This document shows positions 44,355-53,766 of a stretch of DNA of 64,000 nucleotides, piece after piece. Source of the DNA: Muricauda sp. SCSIO 64092 (GTDB taxonomy: Bacteria; Bacteroidota; Bacteroidia; Flavobacteriales; Flavobacteriaceae); NCBI RefSeq assembly GCF_023016285.1, contig NZ_CP095413.1, positions 620,001 to 684,000 on the forward strand, given 5' to 3'. Numbering within the stretch: the stretch's first letter is position 1; every line of letters starts with the position of its first letter. A program made the position numbers and the translations under genes. The notes below the pieces were generated by a model. It made no database searches. It was not told the origin of the DNA and worked only from the letters and a program-made list of their open reading frames with translations.

Positions 44355-44757
44355 TAAAGTCTATATCGTTGATGATGATAGTATCACCATTTTCGGATTG
44401 AGAAAGCTTCTGGAAAAGTTCAGCAAGGAACTTTGCATTGAAGAGTTCAGAAATGGAAGGGAAGCCTTGGATGCATTATCTTCACTTTTGAAAAAGGGGG
44501 CAGCGTTGCCAGAGGTCATTTTTTTGGATATCAACATGCCCGTCATGGATGGTTGGACGTTCCTGGATGAATTCTTAAAACTTCCAAGTGTTTCAGGAGT
44601 ACACATTAAGATCATCACCTCCTCCATAGATGTTAGGGATCGCCAAAAATGGAAGTCCTACGTAAAAAAAACCGGGCATCACATCGATTTCATCACCAAA
44701 CCAATCTATGAATTGGATTTACGGGATGTTACCCACAATATGAATTTGGCTTCCTAG
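44344..44757 (+). CDS. Receiver-domain response regulator, partner of the PAS kinase
   Basis: 137 residues from ATG 44344 (MKLNKVYIVDDDSITIFGL). Receiver domain only: acidic triad VDDD, phospho-acceptor Asp in VIFLDINMPVMDGW, Thr/Ser in IITSSID, Lys in FITKPI. No output domain. Translational overlap with the PAS kinase gene argues it is the direct phosphoryl acceptor. Output is probably by protein binding. Confidence 0.92.
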   Translation: MKLNKVYIVDDDSITIFGLRKLLEKFSKELCIEEFRNGREALDALSSLLKKGAALPEVIFLDINMPVMDGWTFLDEFLKLPSVSGVHIKIITSSIDVRDRQKWKSYVKKTGHHIDFITKPIYELDLRDVTHNMNLAS

Positions 44758-44801
44758 CAGTGGATCTTCTACTTTTGACTACACCGTAGTCAAAATAACC
44801 C

Positions 44802-46577
44802 ATGAAGTCGCGCTATCTGGTCTTTTTACTAATTCCATTCCTTTTTTCCTGTAAGGATTCAATCCAACCGGATGAAAAGACCTTTTCCACAATTTTTGAG
44901 GATTCCAACGGGATGCAAACTGCAACCTATGATCAGGTAATTGAATTCTATCTCCTACTTGCCAGGGAATTTCCAGAAATCAACGTTCAGACCATAGGGG
45001 ATACCGATAGCGGTCACCCTTTGCATTTAGTGACGTACAATCCTAATGCCGATTTTAATTTTCAGAAAATACGACAGGAAAAAAGCATTGTCCTGATCAA
45101 TAATGGAATCCACCCTGGAGAACCGGATGGCATTGATGCCACCATGCTTTTGTTCAGGAATTTGGCCCAAAAGAGGATTGACGCTCCAGAAAACGTGGTC
45201 ATAACCTCCATTCCCGTTTACAATGTAGGGGGAATGTTGAATAGGAACAGTACCAGTAGGGTCAATCAGAATGGTCCCGAAACCTATGGGTTTCGGGGAA
45301 ACGCCCAAAACTATGACTTGAATAGGGACTTCATAAAAATGGACACGCGAAACGCTTACACTTTCGTGGATATTTTCCATTTGTTGAAACCGGATATATT
45401 CATAGACAACCATGTGAGCAATGGTGCCGACTATCAATATATTTTGACCCATCTATTTACCCAACACAATAAACTGGGTGGGGAATTGGGAAATTATTTG
45501 CATCAGGAACTCATGCCTTCCCTGGAAATGGAACTACAAAATAACGGACTGGCGATCACCCCGTACGTCAATGTATTCAATAGGCCTCCCGATGGTGGCT
45601 TTTCTCAGTTTATGGACCATCCCAGATATTCCACAGGGTATACTACACTATGGAGTACCTTGGGAATGATGGTCGAAACCCATATGTTAAAACCTTACAA
45701 ACTTAGGGTTGAAAGTACCTATGAGCTATTGCGGCAAATGGTGGATATAACGGATAGGGACTACGAAAAAATAAAATCCCTTAGGACCAAGGCCAATGAA
45801 TCGGCCCTAAAATTGAAAGGATTTCCATTGAATTGGGTATTGGACACCACTAAGGTTACAAAATTGAATTTTAAGGGTTTTACCGCAGATACCCTTTTGA
45901 GCGAGTTGACCGGTATGCCAAGATTACGATACGATAAAACGAAGCCCTTTGAGAAGGAAATCCCCTATCATGATCATTTTTATCCCAAAGATACCATTGA
46001 AGTGCCGGAAGCCTACCTTCTGAAAAAAGGGTGGCAGAAGGTCATTGATCGTTTGGCTGCGAACAATATTGATTACTTTGAAGTGGAAAAGGATACGCTT
46101 CTAAGTGTTGAAAGTTATCATATTAAATCCTATGAAACCTATTCCAGACCATACGAAGGACATTATCCGCATTACAACACCCAGGTGACCAAATCCCAAA
46201 TAGAGGTCCGTGTGCAAAAAGGGGATTACGTAATTCCCACACGGCAAGAGGGGATCCGCTATGTATTGGAAACCTTGGAACCGGAAGCGGTCGATTCCTT
46301 TTTTAACTGGAACTTTTTTGATACCGTGCTGCAACAAAAGGAAGGTTTTTCCCCTTACGTTTTTGAAGATTTGGCCCTCAGGATTTTAGGGGAAAATGTG
46401 CTTTTAAAAGACAGTTTTGAGCTTAAAAAAGCAAAAGAAAAGGACTTTTCCGAAAACTGGTATGCCCAATTGGCTTGGATTTATAAGAACTCCCAACATG
46501 GTGAGTCCGCCCACTTGCAGTATCCCGTTTACCGCATACTAAAGGGTAGTGAAGGCGCTCTCCTGTTAAAAGATTAG
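44802..46577 (+). CDS. M14 family zinc carboxypeptidase lipoprotein
   Basis: 591 residues. Lipoprotein signal ending in LFSC (Cys17). M14 zinc-ligand motif HPGEPDGIDA (His and Glu, residues about 104-113) and the later His in FIDNHVSNGADYQY; LNRDFIKMDTRNA and YNVGGMLNRN fit the substrate-binding parts. The C-terminal 250 residues are a beta-rich extension. It would remove C-terminal residues from peptides at the cell envelope. Its end overlaps the convergent NUDIX gene by 12 bases. Confidence 0.9.
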   Translation: MKSRYLVFLLIPFLFSCKDSIQPDEKTFSTIFEDSNGMQTATYDQVIEFYLLLAREFPEINVQTIGDTDSGHPLHLVTYNPNADFNFQKIRQEKSIVLINNGIHPGEPDGIDATMLLFRNLAQKRIDAPENVVITSIPVYNVGGMLNRNSTSRVNQNGPETYGFRGNAQNYDLNRDFIKMDTRNAYTFVDIFHLLKPDIFIDNHVSNGADYQYILTHLFTQHNKLGGELGNYLHQELMPSLEMELQNNGLAITPYVNVFNRPPDGGFSQFMDHPRYSTGYTTLWSTLGMMVETHMLKPYKLRVESTYELLRQMVDITDRDYEKIKSLRTKANESALKLKGFPLNWVLDTTKVTKLNFKGFTADTLLSELTGMPRLRYDKTKPFEKEIPYHDHFYPKDTIEVPEAYLLKKGWQKVIDRLAANNIDYFEVEKDTLLSVESYHIKSYETYSRPYEGHYPHYNTQVTKSQIEVRVQKGDYVIPTRQEGIRYVLETLEPEAVDSFFNWNFFDTVLQQKEGFSPYVFEDLALRILGENVLLKDSFELKKAKEKDFSENWYAQLAWIYKNSQHGESAHLQYPVYRILKGSEGALLLKD

Positions 46578-47162
46578 ATTTTCCTCAAAAAGGATCCTTA
46601 TGTTTCGGTAGGAATTTTTAAGGGCCTTTTCCGTTTTTTTGGGCCCTTTCCATTTTACTTTGGTTATGCCCTCCTCTTCCTGGGCAACAAACTTGCCCGA
46701 ATAATCGGTATACATTTCAAACCAGTACACTTTTTTTAGTTTGAATTTATCACCTCTCCTAAAAATATGGTACGTAGTCTGCAAATACCGTTTTACGCTA
46801 AGGTTTTCTACCCCGGTCTCCTCTTCCACTTCCCTTACGGCGGCAGCCTCTATGGATTCCCCTTTGTCCAGCTTCCCTTTGGGCAAGTCCCATTTTCCTT
46901 CCCTAAAGATAAAGAGCACTTTTCCTTTTTTATTTTTTACCAATCCTCCTCCGGCAACGATCATAGGTATTTTACTGGTAAACTTCTCAAGGATATCATT
47001 GCCCGGTTCAAAAATATAGGCGGTATCCAAAAGGTTTTTGGCAAGAGCGGTTATCGCGTAATTTATGGCATTGTCCTCAAGGGTAAAAACATTTCCCAAA
47101 GAGTTGTCCGGTTGTTGATTGGTCAAAATCAACGGAGACTCATTTACAAAAACTTTATACAT
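46566..47162 (-). CDS. NUDIX hydrolase
   Basis: 198 residues from ATG 47162 (MYKVFVNESPLIL); seven upstream codons are in frame but overlap the pyrE promoter. An N-terminal extension of about 65 residues precedes the Nudix domain. The Nudix box is GKLDKGESIEAAAVREVEEETG in essence (GX5EX7REUXEEXGU). The substrate cannot be told. Divergent from pyrE with only 7 bases between start codons. Confidence 0.92.
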   Translation of the reverse strand: MYKVFVNESPLILTNQQPDNSLGNVFTLEDNAINYAITALAKNLLDTAYIFEPGNDILEKFTSKIPMIVAGGGLVKNKKGKVLFIFREGKWDLPKGKLDKGESIEAAAVREVEEETGVENLSVKRYLQTTYHIFRRGDKFKLKKVYWFEMYTDYSGKFVAQEEEGITKVKWKGPKKTEKALKNSYRNIRILFEENLIF

Positions 47163-47165
47163 TTG
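47158..47165 (+). promoter_or_regulatory. Candidate -7 box of pyrE
   Basis: TACATTTG at 47158-47165 matches TAnnTTTG and ends 4 bases before the pyrE ATG. No clear TTTG is found 19-21 bases upstream. If used, the mRNA would begin at or next to the start codon, and the box overlaps the first codons of the NUDIX gene on the other strand. Confidence 0.45.
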
Positions 47166-47169
47166 CGCA

Positions 47170-47811
47170 ATGATTTTGGACAAGAACAGCGCTAAAAAAA
47201 CAGCTGAGCTGTTGCTGCAAATTAATGCAATTAAGTTGAGTCCTGAAAGTCCATTTACATGGGCTTCCGGTTGGAAATCCCCAATTTACTGTGATAACCG
47301 AATAATTCTGTCCTATCCACAGATTCGGAATTTTGTCCGCGAGGAAATGGCCAAACAGGTTGAGGGAATTTATGGAAAGCCCGATGCCATTGCCGGAGTG
47401 GCGACCGGCGCCATAGGTATTGGTATCCTGGTCGCGGAATCCCTTGGGTTACCTTTTGTTTATGTGAGGCCCCAACCCAAGTCGCATGGAAGGCAGAATC
47501 AAATTGAAGGCCATTTGGAACCCGGACAAAGTGTGGTGGTCATTGAAGACCTCATCAGTACGGGCAAAAGTAGCCTTAATGCGGTGAATGCCCTAAAATC
47601 AGCCAAACTGGAGGTAAAGGGCATGGTGGCCATTTTCACATATGGCTTTGAAACGGCGACCGAAAATTTTAAAAATGAACATGTCCAATTACATACCTTA
47701 AGCGATTACGGGCATTTGATCGAGCAGGCTGCCCAAACACAGTATATCCGAGAATCCCAATTAAAAACGCTAATGGAATGGAGAACGGCTCCGGACCAAT
47801 GGCAACCTTAA
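47170..47811 (+). CDS. pyrE: Orotate phosphoribosyltransferase
   Basis: 213 residues from ATG 47170 (MILDKNSAKKTAELLLQ). Converts orotate and PRPP to OMP. It shows FTWASGWKSPIYCDNR, GVATGAIGIGILVAESL, VRPQPKSHGRQNQIEG and the PRPP loop VVVIEDLISTGKSS. Complete. Followed 7 bases later by an SRPBCC gene in the same direction. Confidence 0.96.
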   Translation: MILDKNSAKKTAELLLQINAIKLSPESPFTWASGWKSPIYCDNRIILSYPQIRNFVREEMAKQVEGIYGKPDAIAGVATGAIGIGILVAESLGLPFVYVRPQPKSHGRQNQIEGHLEPGQSVVVIEDLISTGKSSLNAVNALKSAKLEVKGMVAIFTYGFETATENFKNEHVQLHTLSDYGHLIEQAAQTQYIRESQLKTLMEWRTAPDQWQP

Positions 47812-47818
47812 GTAAATT

Positions 47819-48217
47819 ATGTATATAGAAGCACCTAAAAAAAGTTTGAATACCAGTGCAAAAGAAGTCTTTGACTTTCTCTGTGACATCCGGAACTTTG
47901 AAAAGCTTATGCCTGAAAACATTGATAAGTTCGAGGTTTTGGACGAAAACACTTTTAGATTTGCCCTAAAGGGAATGCCTGAAATTGTGCTGCGCCTAAA
48001 GGAGAAATACCCAAATTCCAAAGTGATTTATGGAGCGGCCAGTAGCAAACTTTCATTTACCCTAACCGCAGCTATTCAAGAAATGGATGGGGATACCAGT
48101 GAGGTCACCCTAAGTTTTGAAGGGGAATTCAACGCAATGATGGCAATGATGATCAAAAGTCCCATTACCAATTTTATAGGGACCCTCTCCTCCAATATGG
48201 ACGTGATCGGTCAATAA
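47819..48217 (+). CDS. SRPBCC (START-like) family protein
   Basis: 132 residues. Helix-grip fold: starts with AKEVFDFLCDIRNFEKLMPENI, then a long beta-sheet and a C-terminal helix (MMAMMIKSPITNFIGTLSSNM). It resembles polyketide-cyclase/CoxG-like proteins that bind a hydrophobic ligand. The ligand is unknown. Just behind pyrE; its end overlaps the convergent birA gene by 7 bases. Confidence 0.82.
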   Translation: MYIEAPKKSLNTSAKEVFDFLCDIRNFEKLMPENIDKFEVLDENTFRFALKGMPEIVLRLKEKYPNSKVIYGAASSKLSFTLTAAIQEMDGDTSEVTLSFEGEFNAMMAMMIKSPITNFIGTLSSNMDVIGQ

Positions 48218-48942
48218 ATAAAGGTTACTTCCTTAAAATTAAAGTGTTCCATTTGGCCGTTTTCCCGCTCTATTTTTAACTGGCCACCTTCCGTAACGCC
48301 CTTGATCGTGCCTTTGAATGGTTGCCCTTTTCCCACACGAAATGCCGCTTTGGCTTCCATCCGAAACAGAACGGCTTCATATTGTTGTATGATTTCCTGA
48401 AAATTCAGTTTTTCCAAGGATTTCAAACGAAACTCGATGTAGTGTAAAAGCCTGCTCAATAATTCATCCAAATCATGGTCCCTTCCTGTGGCCAGCTTTA
48501 AGGAAGAAACGTTTGCAAGTTCCCCAAAATTAGTTTGGTTCACATTAAGTCCTACACCGATAATACTTTGTTGCACTGTTGTGCCCTGAAGCGTATTTTC
48601 AATTAAAATGCCACATATCTTCTTATTTACTGACATAATGTCGTTAGGCCATTTAACCCTAACATCAGGAACTGACAGTTCCTGTAACACATCAAAAATA
48701 GCTAGGGAAACCAAGCAATTTAGACTAAAACCCTGCCTGGCCCCAAGGTTGGAAAATCGTTTTAACACACTCAAAGTAAGGTTTTTACCTTCTTCCGAAA
48801 CCCAACTGTTCCCTTTTTGTCCCCTACCACTGGTTTGATGGTCACATACCACAACCGTTAAATCCCCAAGGTCTTTTTGCTGTGCCAATTGTTTCAAATA
48901 ATCATTGGTCGAAGCGATGGCATTAAGTTTGATTATGTGCAT
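48211..48942 (-). CDS. birA: Biotin--[acetyl-CoA-carboxylase] ligase (monofunctional)
   Basis: 243 residues from ATG 48942 (MHIIKLNAIASTNDYLK). Catalytic biotin ligase domain with SGRGQKGNSWVSEEGKN (biotinyl-AMP loop), VRVKWPNDI and GVGLNVNQTNF, and a small C-terminal SH3-like domain. The N-terminal winged helix found in E. coli BirA is missing, so it cannot repress biotin genes. It attaches biotin to carboxylases. Divergent from rsfS. Confidence 0.93.
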   Translation of the reverse strand: MHIIKLNAIASTNDYLKQLAQQKDLGDLTVVVCDHQTSGRGQKGNSWVSEEGKNLTLSVLKRFSNLGARQGFSLNCLVSLAIFDVLQELSVPDVRVKWPNDIMSVNKKICGILIENTLQGTTVQQSIIGVGLNVNQTNFGELANVSSLKLATGRDHDLDELLSRLLHYIEFRLKSLEKLNFQEIIQQYEAVLFRMEAKAAFRVGKGQPFKGTIKGVTEGGQLKIERENGQMEHFNFKEVTFIY

Positions 48943-48963
48943 GTAACTATGCTTTTTACCGTT

Positions 48964-48994
48964 CAATGTTATGTTAAAAACACCGTCGGTCAAA
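48964..48994 (-). promoter_or_regulatory. Candidate birA promoter
   Basis: On the minus strand TTTG (48994-48991), a 19-base spacer and TAACATTG (48971-48964; one mismatch to TAnnTTTG), 21 bases before the birA ATG. Spacing fits the Bacteroidota consensus. Confidence 0.5.
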
Positions 48995-49006
48995 ACAAAA
49001 AAGTAA

Positions 49007-49014
49007 TAACTTTG
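49007..49014 (+). promoter_or_regulatory. Candidate -7 box of the rsfS-ftsH operon
   Basis: TAACTTTG matches TAnnTTTG, 19 bases before the rsfS ATG. A clear -33 TTTG is not seen at the right distance, so support rests on the -7 box and its position. Confidence 0.45.
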
Positions 49015-49033
49015 TAGAAATTAAATTTTTTGG

Positions 49034-49408
49034 ATGCAGAAAAACAAAGCTAGCGCAGATGAACTAATTACCTTAATCATAGCGGGAATTGAAGAAGTAA
49101 AGGGGATAGATATAAACCTCTTGGATTTAAGGGAAATAGAAAATACAGTTTGCGATTACTTTGTAGTATGTAACGGAACATCCAACACGCACGTCAACGC
49201 AATAGTATCTTCCATTCAAAAGACGGTCAGCAAATCAATTAAGGATAAACCTTGGCATATTGAAGGCGCAGACAACGCAGAATGGGTTTTAATGGATTAC
49301 GTTAATGTTGTTGTTCATGTTTTTCAAAAGCATACTAGGGAATTTTATGATATCGAAGGACTTTGGGGTGACGCCAAAGTCACTATGGTAGAGAGCAGCT
49401 ACAATTAA
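49034..49408 (+). CDS. rsfS: Ribosome silencing factor RsfS
   Basis: 124 residues. Binds L14 and blocks subunit joining in starvation. Features: IAGIEEVKGIDINLLDL, NTVCDYFVVCNGTSNTHVNAI, KPWHIEGADNAEWVLMDYVNVVVHVF and the C-terminal REFYDIEGLWGDA. First gene of a likely operon with ftsH 4 bases on. Confidence 0.96.
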   Translation: MQKNKASADELITLIIAGIEEVKGIDINLLDLREIENTVCDYFVVCNGTSNTHVNAIVSSIQKTVSKSIKDKPWHIEGADNAEWVLMDYVNVVVHVFQKHTREFYDIEGLWGDAKVTMVESSYN

Positions 49409-49412
49409 AAAA

Positions 49413-51398
49413 ATGGCAAAAGAAAATTCAAATACCCCTAAAAAACCCAGGTTCAGTTCTTGGTGGATCTACGGTGTAATTATTGCCCTTATTCTGGGTT
49501 TTCAATTTTTTGGCAGTGCAACATTCTCCAATACGGAGAAGACCACCACTTCCGAAATGCAGGAATTTCTTAGAAATGGGGATATCTCTAAAATTATAAT
49601 CATTACCAATACCAGACAGGCAAAAGTCTTTTTAACGGATGAAGGTCTTAAGAAAGATGTCCATAAGGGCGTTGCGGACAAACCTATGCTCCCTACGACC
49701 GGTTTGGTGCCCCAATATATCTTGGACTATGGGGATTTACAGATATTTCAGAATGAAATCAGCGAGATAAAAAAGGAAAACAATCTTGATACCATCGTTG
49801 AATTTGATACGGAATCCAATGTCCTTGGGGATTTGCTGCTATCCTTGCTACCCTTTATTCTCATTATTGGGATTTGGATTTATTTGATGCGCCGAATGTC
49901 CGGTGGTGGCGCTGGTGGCGCTGGAGGTCAAATCTTTAATATTGGAAAGTCCAAAGCCAAACTCTTTGATGAGAAAACGGACACAAGGACATCATTTAAG
50001 GATGTTGCAGGTTTGGAAGGTGCAAAAGAGGAAGTACAGGAGATTGTGGAGTTCTTGAAAAACCCGGACAAGTATACTTCCTTGGGTGGTAAAATACCCA
50101 AAGGGGCTTTATTGGTCGGTCCTCCGGGAACAGGAAAAACGTTATTGGCCAAAGCAGTGGCAGGAGAGGCCAAAGTTCCCTTTTTCTCCCTTTCCGGTTC
50201 AGATTTTGTAGAGATGTTCGTTGGTGTCGGTGCCTCCCGGGTGCGTGACTTGTTCAAACAGGCCAAGGACAAATCTCCGGCCATTATATTCATAGATGAA
50301 ATCGATGCCATAGGTCGTGCCAGGGGAAAGAACAATTTCACGGGTTCCAATGATGAACGTGAAAACACCCTAAATCAATTACTGACGGAGATGGACGGTT
50401 TTGGTACCAATACCAATGTTATTGTACTTGCCGCAACCAACCGTGCCGATGTCCTGGATAAAGCCTTGATGCGTGCTGGCAGGTTTGACAGACAGATATA
50501 TGTGGATTTACCGGACATTAGGGAAAGAAAGGAAATTTTTGAAGTCCACCTACGGCCCATAAAGACCGCAGAAACTTTGGATTTGGATTTCTTGGCCAGA
50601 CAAACACCTGGATTTTCAGGAGCGGACATAGCCAATGTTTGTAATGAAGCTGCATTGATTGCCGCAAGAAAAGAAAGAAAGGCAGTGACGAAACAGGATT
50701 TCCTGGATGCCGTGGATAGGATTGTAGGGGGGCTGGAGAAGAAAAACAAAATAATCACCCCGGAAGAAAAGAAAACCATTGCATACCATGAGGCAGGTCA
50801 CGCAACGGTAAGTTGGATGTTGGAGCACGCAGCACCATTGGTCAAGGTTACCATTGTGCCCCGTGGACAATCCCTGGGCGCCGCATGGTACCTTCCAGAG
50901 GAACGATTGATCGTTCGCCCGGAACAAATGTTGGATGAAATGTGCGCCACCATGGGTGGACGGGCCGCAGAAAAAGTCATTTTCAATAAAATATCCACTG
51001 GTGCTTTAAGTGATTTGGAAAAAGTTACCAAACAAGCACGGGCAATGGTCACTATTTACGGACTGAATGATGAGTTGGGTAATATTACCTATTACGACTC
51101 CTCCGGACAAAACGAATATGGTTTTACCAAACCGTACAGTGAAGAGACCGCCCAAAAAATTGACGAGGAAATCTCTAAAATTATCGAGAAGCAATATACA
51201 AGGGCCATTTCCATTCTTGATAAAAACAAGGATAAATTAACCCAATTGGCGGACAGGTTGTTGGAAAAAGAAGTAATTTTTAAGGACGATCTGGAAAAAA
51301 TCTTTGGAAAACGTCCTTTTGAAAAGGAAGAAGAAGGGGCGGAACAACCCAAATCCAACGATACTGAAACGGAAGAAGTAAAGGAAAAAACCAACTGA
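49413..51398 (+). CDS. ftsH: ATP-dependent zinc metalloprotease FtsH
   Basis: 661 residues. Two membrane helices (about 17-37 and 133-152) flank a periplasmic domain; then the AAA+ module with Walker A GPPGTGKT (about 235-242), Walker [16 protein letters not shown], the SRH region, and the zinc protease HEAGH (about 459-463). It degrades membrane and regulatory proteins. The C-terminal tail is acidic ([17 protein letters not shown]). Between rsfS and the LUD gene. Confidence 0.98.
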   Translation: MAKENSNTPKKPRFSSWWIYGVIIALILGFQFFGSATFSNTEKTTTSEMQEFLRNGDISKIIIITNTRQAKVFLTDEGLKKDVHKGVADKPMLPTTGLVPQYILDYGDLQIFQNEISEIKKENNLDTIVEFDTESNVLGDLLLSLLPFILIIGIWIYLMRRMSGGGAGGAGGQIFNIGKSKAKLFDEKTDTRTSFKDVAGLEGAKEEVQEIVEFLKNPDKYTSLGGKIPKGALLVGPPGTGKTLLAKAVAGEAKVPFFSLSGSDFVEMFVGVGASRVRDLFKQAKDKSPAIIFIDEIDAIGRARGKNNFTGSNDERENTLNQLLTEMDGFGTNTNVIVLAATNRADVLDKALMRAGRFDRQIYVDLPDIRERKEIFEVHLRPIKTAETLDLDFLARQTPGFSGADIANVCNEAALIAARKERKAVTKQDFLDAVDRIVGGLEKKNKIITPEEKKTIAYHEAGHATVSWMLEHAAPLVKVTIVPRGQSLGAAWYLPEERLIVRPEQMLDEMCATMGGRAAEKVIFNKISTGALSDLEKVTKQARAMVTIYGLNDELGNITYYDSSGQNEYGFTKPYSEETAQKIDEEISKIIEKQYTRAISILDKNKDKLTQLADRLLEKEVIFKDDLEKIFGKRPFEKEEEGAEQPKSNDTETEEVKEKTN

Positions 51399-51435
51399 TC
51401 CTTGCTCGCTTCCCGTTTCCTGGCCTAAAAGAAAT

Positions 51436-52044
51436 ATGAGCCTATTTGACAAACTTTTTGGAGGAGGTAAAAAAGTTTCTAAAGAAACTGCGGAAACTAG
51501 GGGCGAACATATGCCAGATTTAAAAATCCCCATAGATGAAAAGTTTACCATTTATTTTAAAAAGAACGGGGGGAAATTTATCTACTGTGAAGATTTTACC
51601 GAAGTTCAAACCGCTCTGGCCAATATTGTTTCGGAAAATAACTGGCAAGGTCATTTTTTCTACACCTTGAACAAAAGAATCAATGAGCGATTTGCCTCAG
51701 AAAAACTGTCGTTCACGGACAACAGGAACGAAAGCGATATTTTCTTTACCACTTGTGAGCACCTCATAGCCCACAATGGCTCCATTTTAGTATGCTCACA
51801 TCAAATAAAAGAGAAAAAACTAAACGAATTGCCCAGCAATCTAATTGTTTTTGCCACAACAAGCCAATTGGTGGATTCCATTAGTGAGGCCCTAAAAATC
51901 ATTAAGAAAAAGTATCCCCAAAAAATCCCCGATAATATAACCACCTTAAAACATTTTCTTCCCACACCAGAAAACAAAAATGATTTTCTCTCCTACGGTA
52001 GTGCTTCAAAAAATGTCTATCTTTTGCTTTTGGAAGACTACTAA
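51436..52044 (+). CDS. LUD domain protein (LutC/YkgG-like)
   Basis: 202 residues. A single LUD domain, similar to LutC of lactate utilisation but lacking LutA and LutB neighbours. Seen are DIFFTTCEHLIAHNGSILVCSHQ, LPSNLIVFATTSQLVDSISEAL and the C-terminal NVYLLLLEDY. In Flavobacteriia this gene sits regularly between ftsH and cdsA; its role there is unknown. Same strand and 38-base gap after ftsH. Confidence 0.8.
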   Translation: MSLFDKLFGGGKKVSKETAETRGEHMPDLKIPIDEKFTIYFKKNGGKFIYCEDFTEVQTALANIVSENNWQGHFFYTLNKRINERFASEKLSFTDNRNESDIFFTTCEHLIAHNGSILVCSHQIKEKKLNELPSNLIVFATTSQLVDSISEALKIIKKKYPQKIPDNITTLKHFLPTPENKNDFLSYGSASKNVYLLLLEDY

Positions 52045-52051
52045 CTAGTGT

Positions 52052-52855
52052 ATGAGAGAACTTCTGCGTAGGTCACTTACCGGAATTGTTTACGTTTTTT
52101 TATTGTTATCCGCCGTTTTTCTGAGTTCGGATGCCTTTGATTTTCTCTTTATGGCCTTTGGGCTGGCTTGCCTTTATGAGTTCAAAAGACTGATGAAAAT
52201 AACCGGATATTATGTTTTTATTGCCTATTTGGCGTTGTGGTGGGCTTTTATCTACTTGATTCATGACTTTGCCATGATCAAAATATTACTGGTTTTAACC
52301 ATTACCGTGGACTTGGCATTGCTGGTGTATTTGTTTTCCCCCCCCCAAAATGCATTGACCACAGTCCAAAAATATGTGATAGCCACATTCTATATAGGCG
52401 GGGGCTGTGTTTTCCTCACCATGATTCCCTATCAAAACGAACATTTTGCAAAGCTCCTGATCATGGGGGTCTTCATTTTGATATGGGTGAACGATTCATT
52501 TGCCTATCTGGTGGGCAGAACTTTGGGAAAGCATAAATTATTTCCAAGAATTTCTCCCCAAAAAACAATTGAAGGTTCTTTGGGAGGTCTTATTTTTGCA
52601 ATGGTTGCCGCATACATTATTTCTAGGTATGAACCAATCATCACCATGGAACAGTGGTTAATTTTAGCCGTTGTTATCGTAATTATGGGTAACCTGGGTG
52701 ATTTGCTGGAATCAAAATTCAAGCGAATGGCCGGTGTAAAGGATAGTGGTGCCATTTTACCGGGCCATGGTGGAATATTGGATCGATTGGATAGTTTGGT
52801 TTTTGCAGCACCATTTGCATATTTGACCTTAATTTTGTTTACCTATGTTTCATAA
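52052..52855 (+). CDS. cdsA: Phosphatidate cytidylyltransferase
   Basis: 267 residues with about seven membrane helices. Makes CDP-diacylglycerol. Signature near the C terminus: GDLLESKFKRMAGVKDSG then ILPGHGGILDRLDS, plus WVNDSFAYLVGRTLGKHKLFP. It is followed by psd with an 11-base overlap, pairing two steps of phosphatidylethanolamine synthesis. Confidence 0.95.
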   Translation: MRELLRRSLTGIVYVFLLLSAVFLSSDAFDFLFMAFGLACLYEFKRLMKITGYYVFIAYLALWWAFIYLIHDFAMIKILLVLTITVDLALLVYLFSPPQNALTTVQKYVIATFYIGGGCVFLTMIPYQNEHFAKLLIMGVFILIWVNDSFAYLVGRTLGKHKLFPRISPQKTIEGSLGGLIFAMVAAYIISRYEPIITMEQWLILAVVIVIMGNLGDLLESKFKRMAGVKDSGAILPGHGGILDRLDSLVFAAPFAYLTLILFTYVS

Positions 52856-53510
52856 AGAAGGTAAGAACATTATTCTTACTACCTTTTTTTTGGTGGTTGC
52901 CGTGATAATTCTGGCGCAATACTTTGTTGCTTTGGAATGGCTCCGTATGCTTTTACAGGTGGTTTCCCTGGTACTATTGATTTTGATCCTACAGTTCTTC
53001 AGAAATCCCAAGAGACCTTTGACCCCAAACTTTAATGAAATCCTGGCCCCAGTCGATGGAAAGGTTGTCGTAATTGAAGAGGTGGAGGATACCGAATATT
53101 TCCAGGGAAAAAGAAGACAGGTATCCATCTTTATGTCCCCTTTGAATGTTCATGTTACAAGGTATGCCGCAAGTGGTACGATTACCTATTCCAAATACCA
53201 TCCCGGAAAATACTTGGTTGCTTGGCATCCCAAGTCAAGTACGGACAACGAAAGAACCACGGTTGTCATCCATACCCCAAAATTTGGCGAAATCCTTTAC
53301 AGACAAATTGCCGGTGCCATGGCCAGAAGGATCGTGAATTATGCCGAAGAAGGGGAACAAGTGGTGCAGGGTGATGACGCTGGTTTTATCAAGTTTGGCT
53401 CAAGGGTGGATGTGTTGCTTCCCCTTGACTGTAAGGTCTGCGTGGGATTAAATCAAAAAGTTGTGGGTGCAAGGACCTGCATTGCGATGTTACCGGAACA
53501 AGATGGTTGA
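52845..53510 (+). CDS. psd: Phosphatidylserine decarboxylase, short soluble-domain type
   Basis: 221 residues. Two hydrophobic helices at the N terminus (about 10-50), then the decarboxylase domain with APVDGKVVVIEEV, FMSPLNVHVTRYAASG and the self-cleavage site KFGSRVD (Gly-Ser; pyruvoyl group from Ser), as in the short PSD-B type. The final product is phosphatidylethanolamine. It overlaps cdsA upstream and the ACBP gene downstream (8 bases). Confidence 0.95.
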   Translation: MFHKEGKNIILTTFFLVVAVIILAQYFVALEWLRMLLQVVSLVLLILILQFFRNPKRPLTPNFNEILAPVDGKVVVIEEVEDTEYFQGKRRQVSIFMSPLNVHVTRYAASGTITYSKYHPGKYLVAWHPKSSTDNERTTVVIHTPKFGEILYRQIAGAMARRIVNYAEEGEQVVQGDDAGFIKFGSRVDVLLPLDCKVCVGLNQKVVGARTCIAMLPEQDG

Positions 53511-53766
53511 CAAAAGCTTACAAAATAAGTTCCAAGAAGCCGTTCAATATGTGAACAACTACGTAGAGCCCATCCCGGCAGATATTCTCCTAAAGCTGTA
53601 CGCGTATTATAAAATTGCCAACAAAAACTTTGACAATCCTGGAAGCAAAACACCACTGATCAATGCCTTTAAGGCCAATGCACTTATCCAGGCCCAAAAT
53701 ATCAACAGGAACGAGGCAATGGCCAATTACATTGAATTGGTCAATAAGGAGCTAAAACCCGATTAA
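53503..53766 (+). CDS. Acyl-CoA-binding protein
   Basis: 87 residues from ATG 53503 (MVDKSLQNKFQEAVQYV). Four-helix ACBP fold: YVNNYVEPIPADILLKLYAYYKIA, the Lys-bearing substitution of YKQATxGD, and NAFKANALIQAQNINRNEAMANYIELV. It carries acyl-CoA esters and fits at the end of a phospholipid operon. Overlaps psd by 8 bases; its 3' end overlaps the convergent desaturase gene by 4 bases. Confidence 0.9.
   Translation: MVDKSLQNKFQEAVQYVNNYVEPIPADILLKLYAYYKIANKNFDNPGSKTPLINAFKANALIQAQNINRNEAMANYIELVNKELKPD

Noticed and set aside
51436..52044. LutC of a lactate-utilisation operon
   Set aside because: No lutA or lutB is adjacent, and the gene sits within a conserved ftsH-cdsA context.
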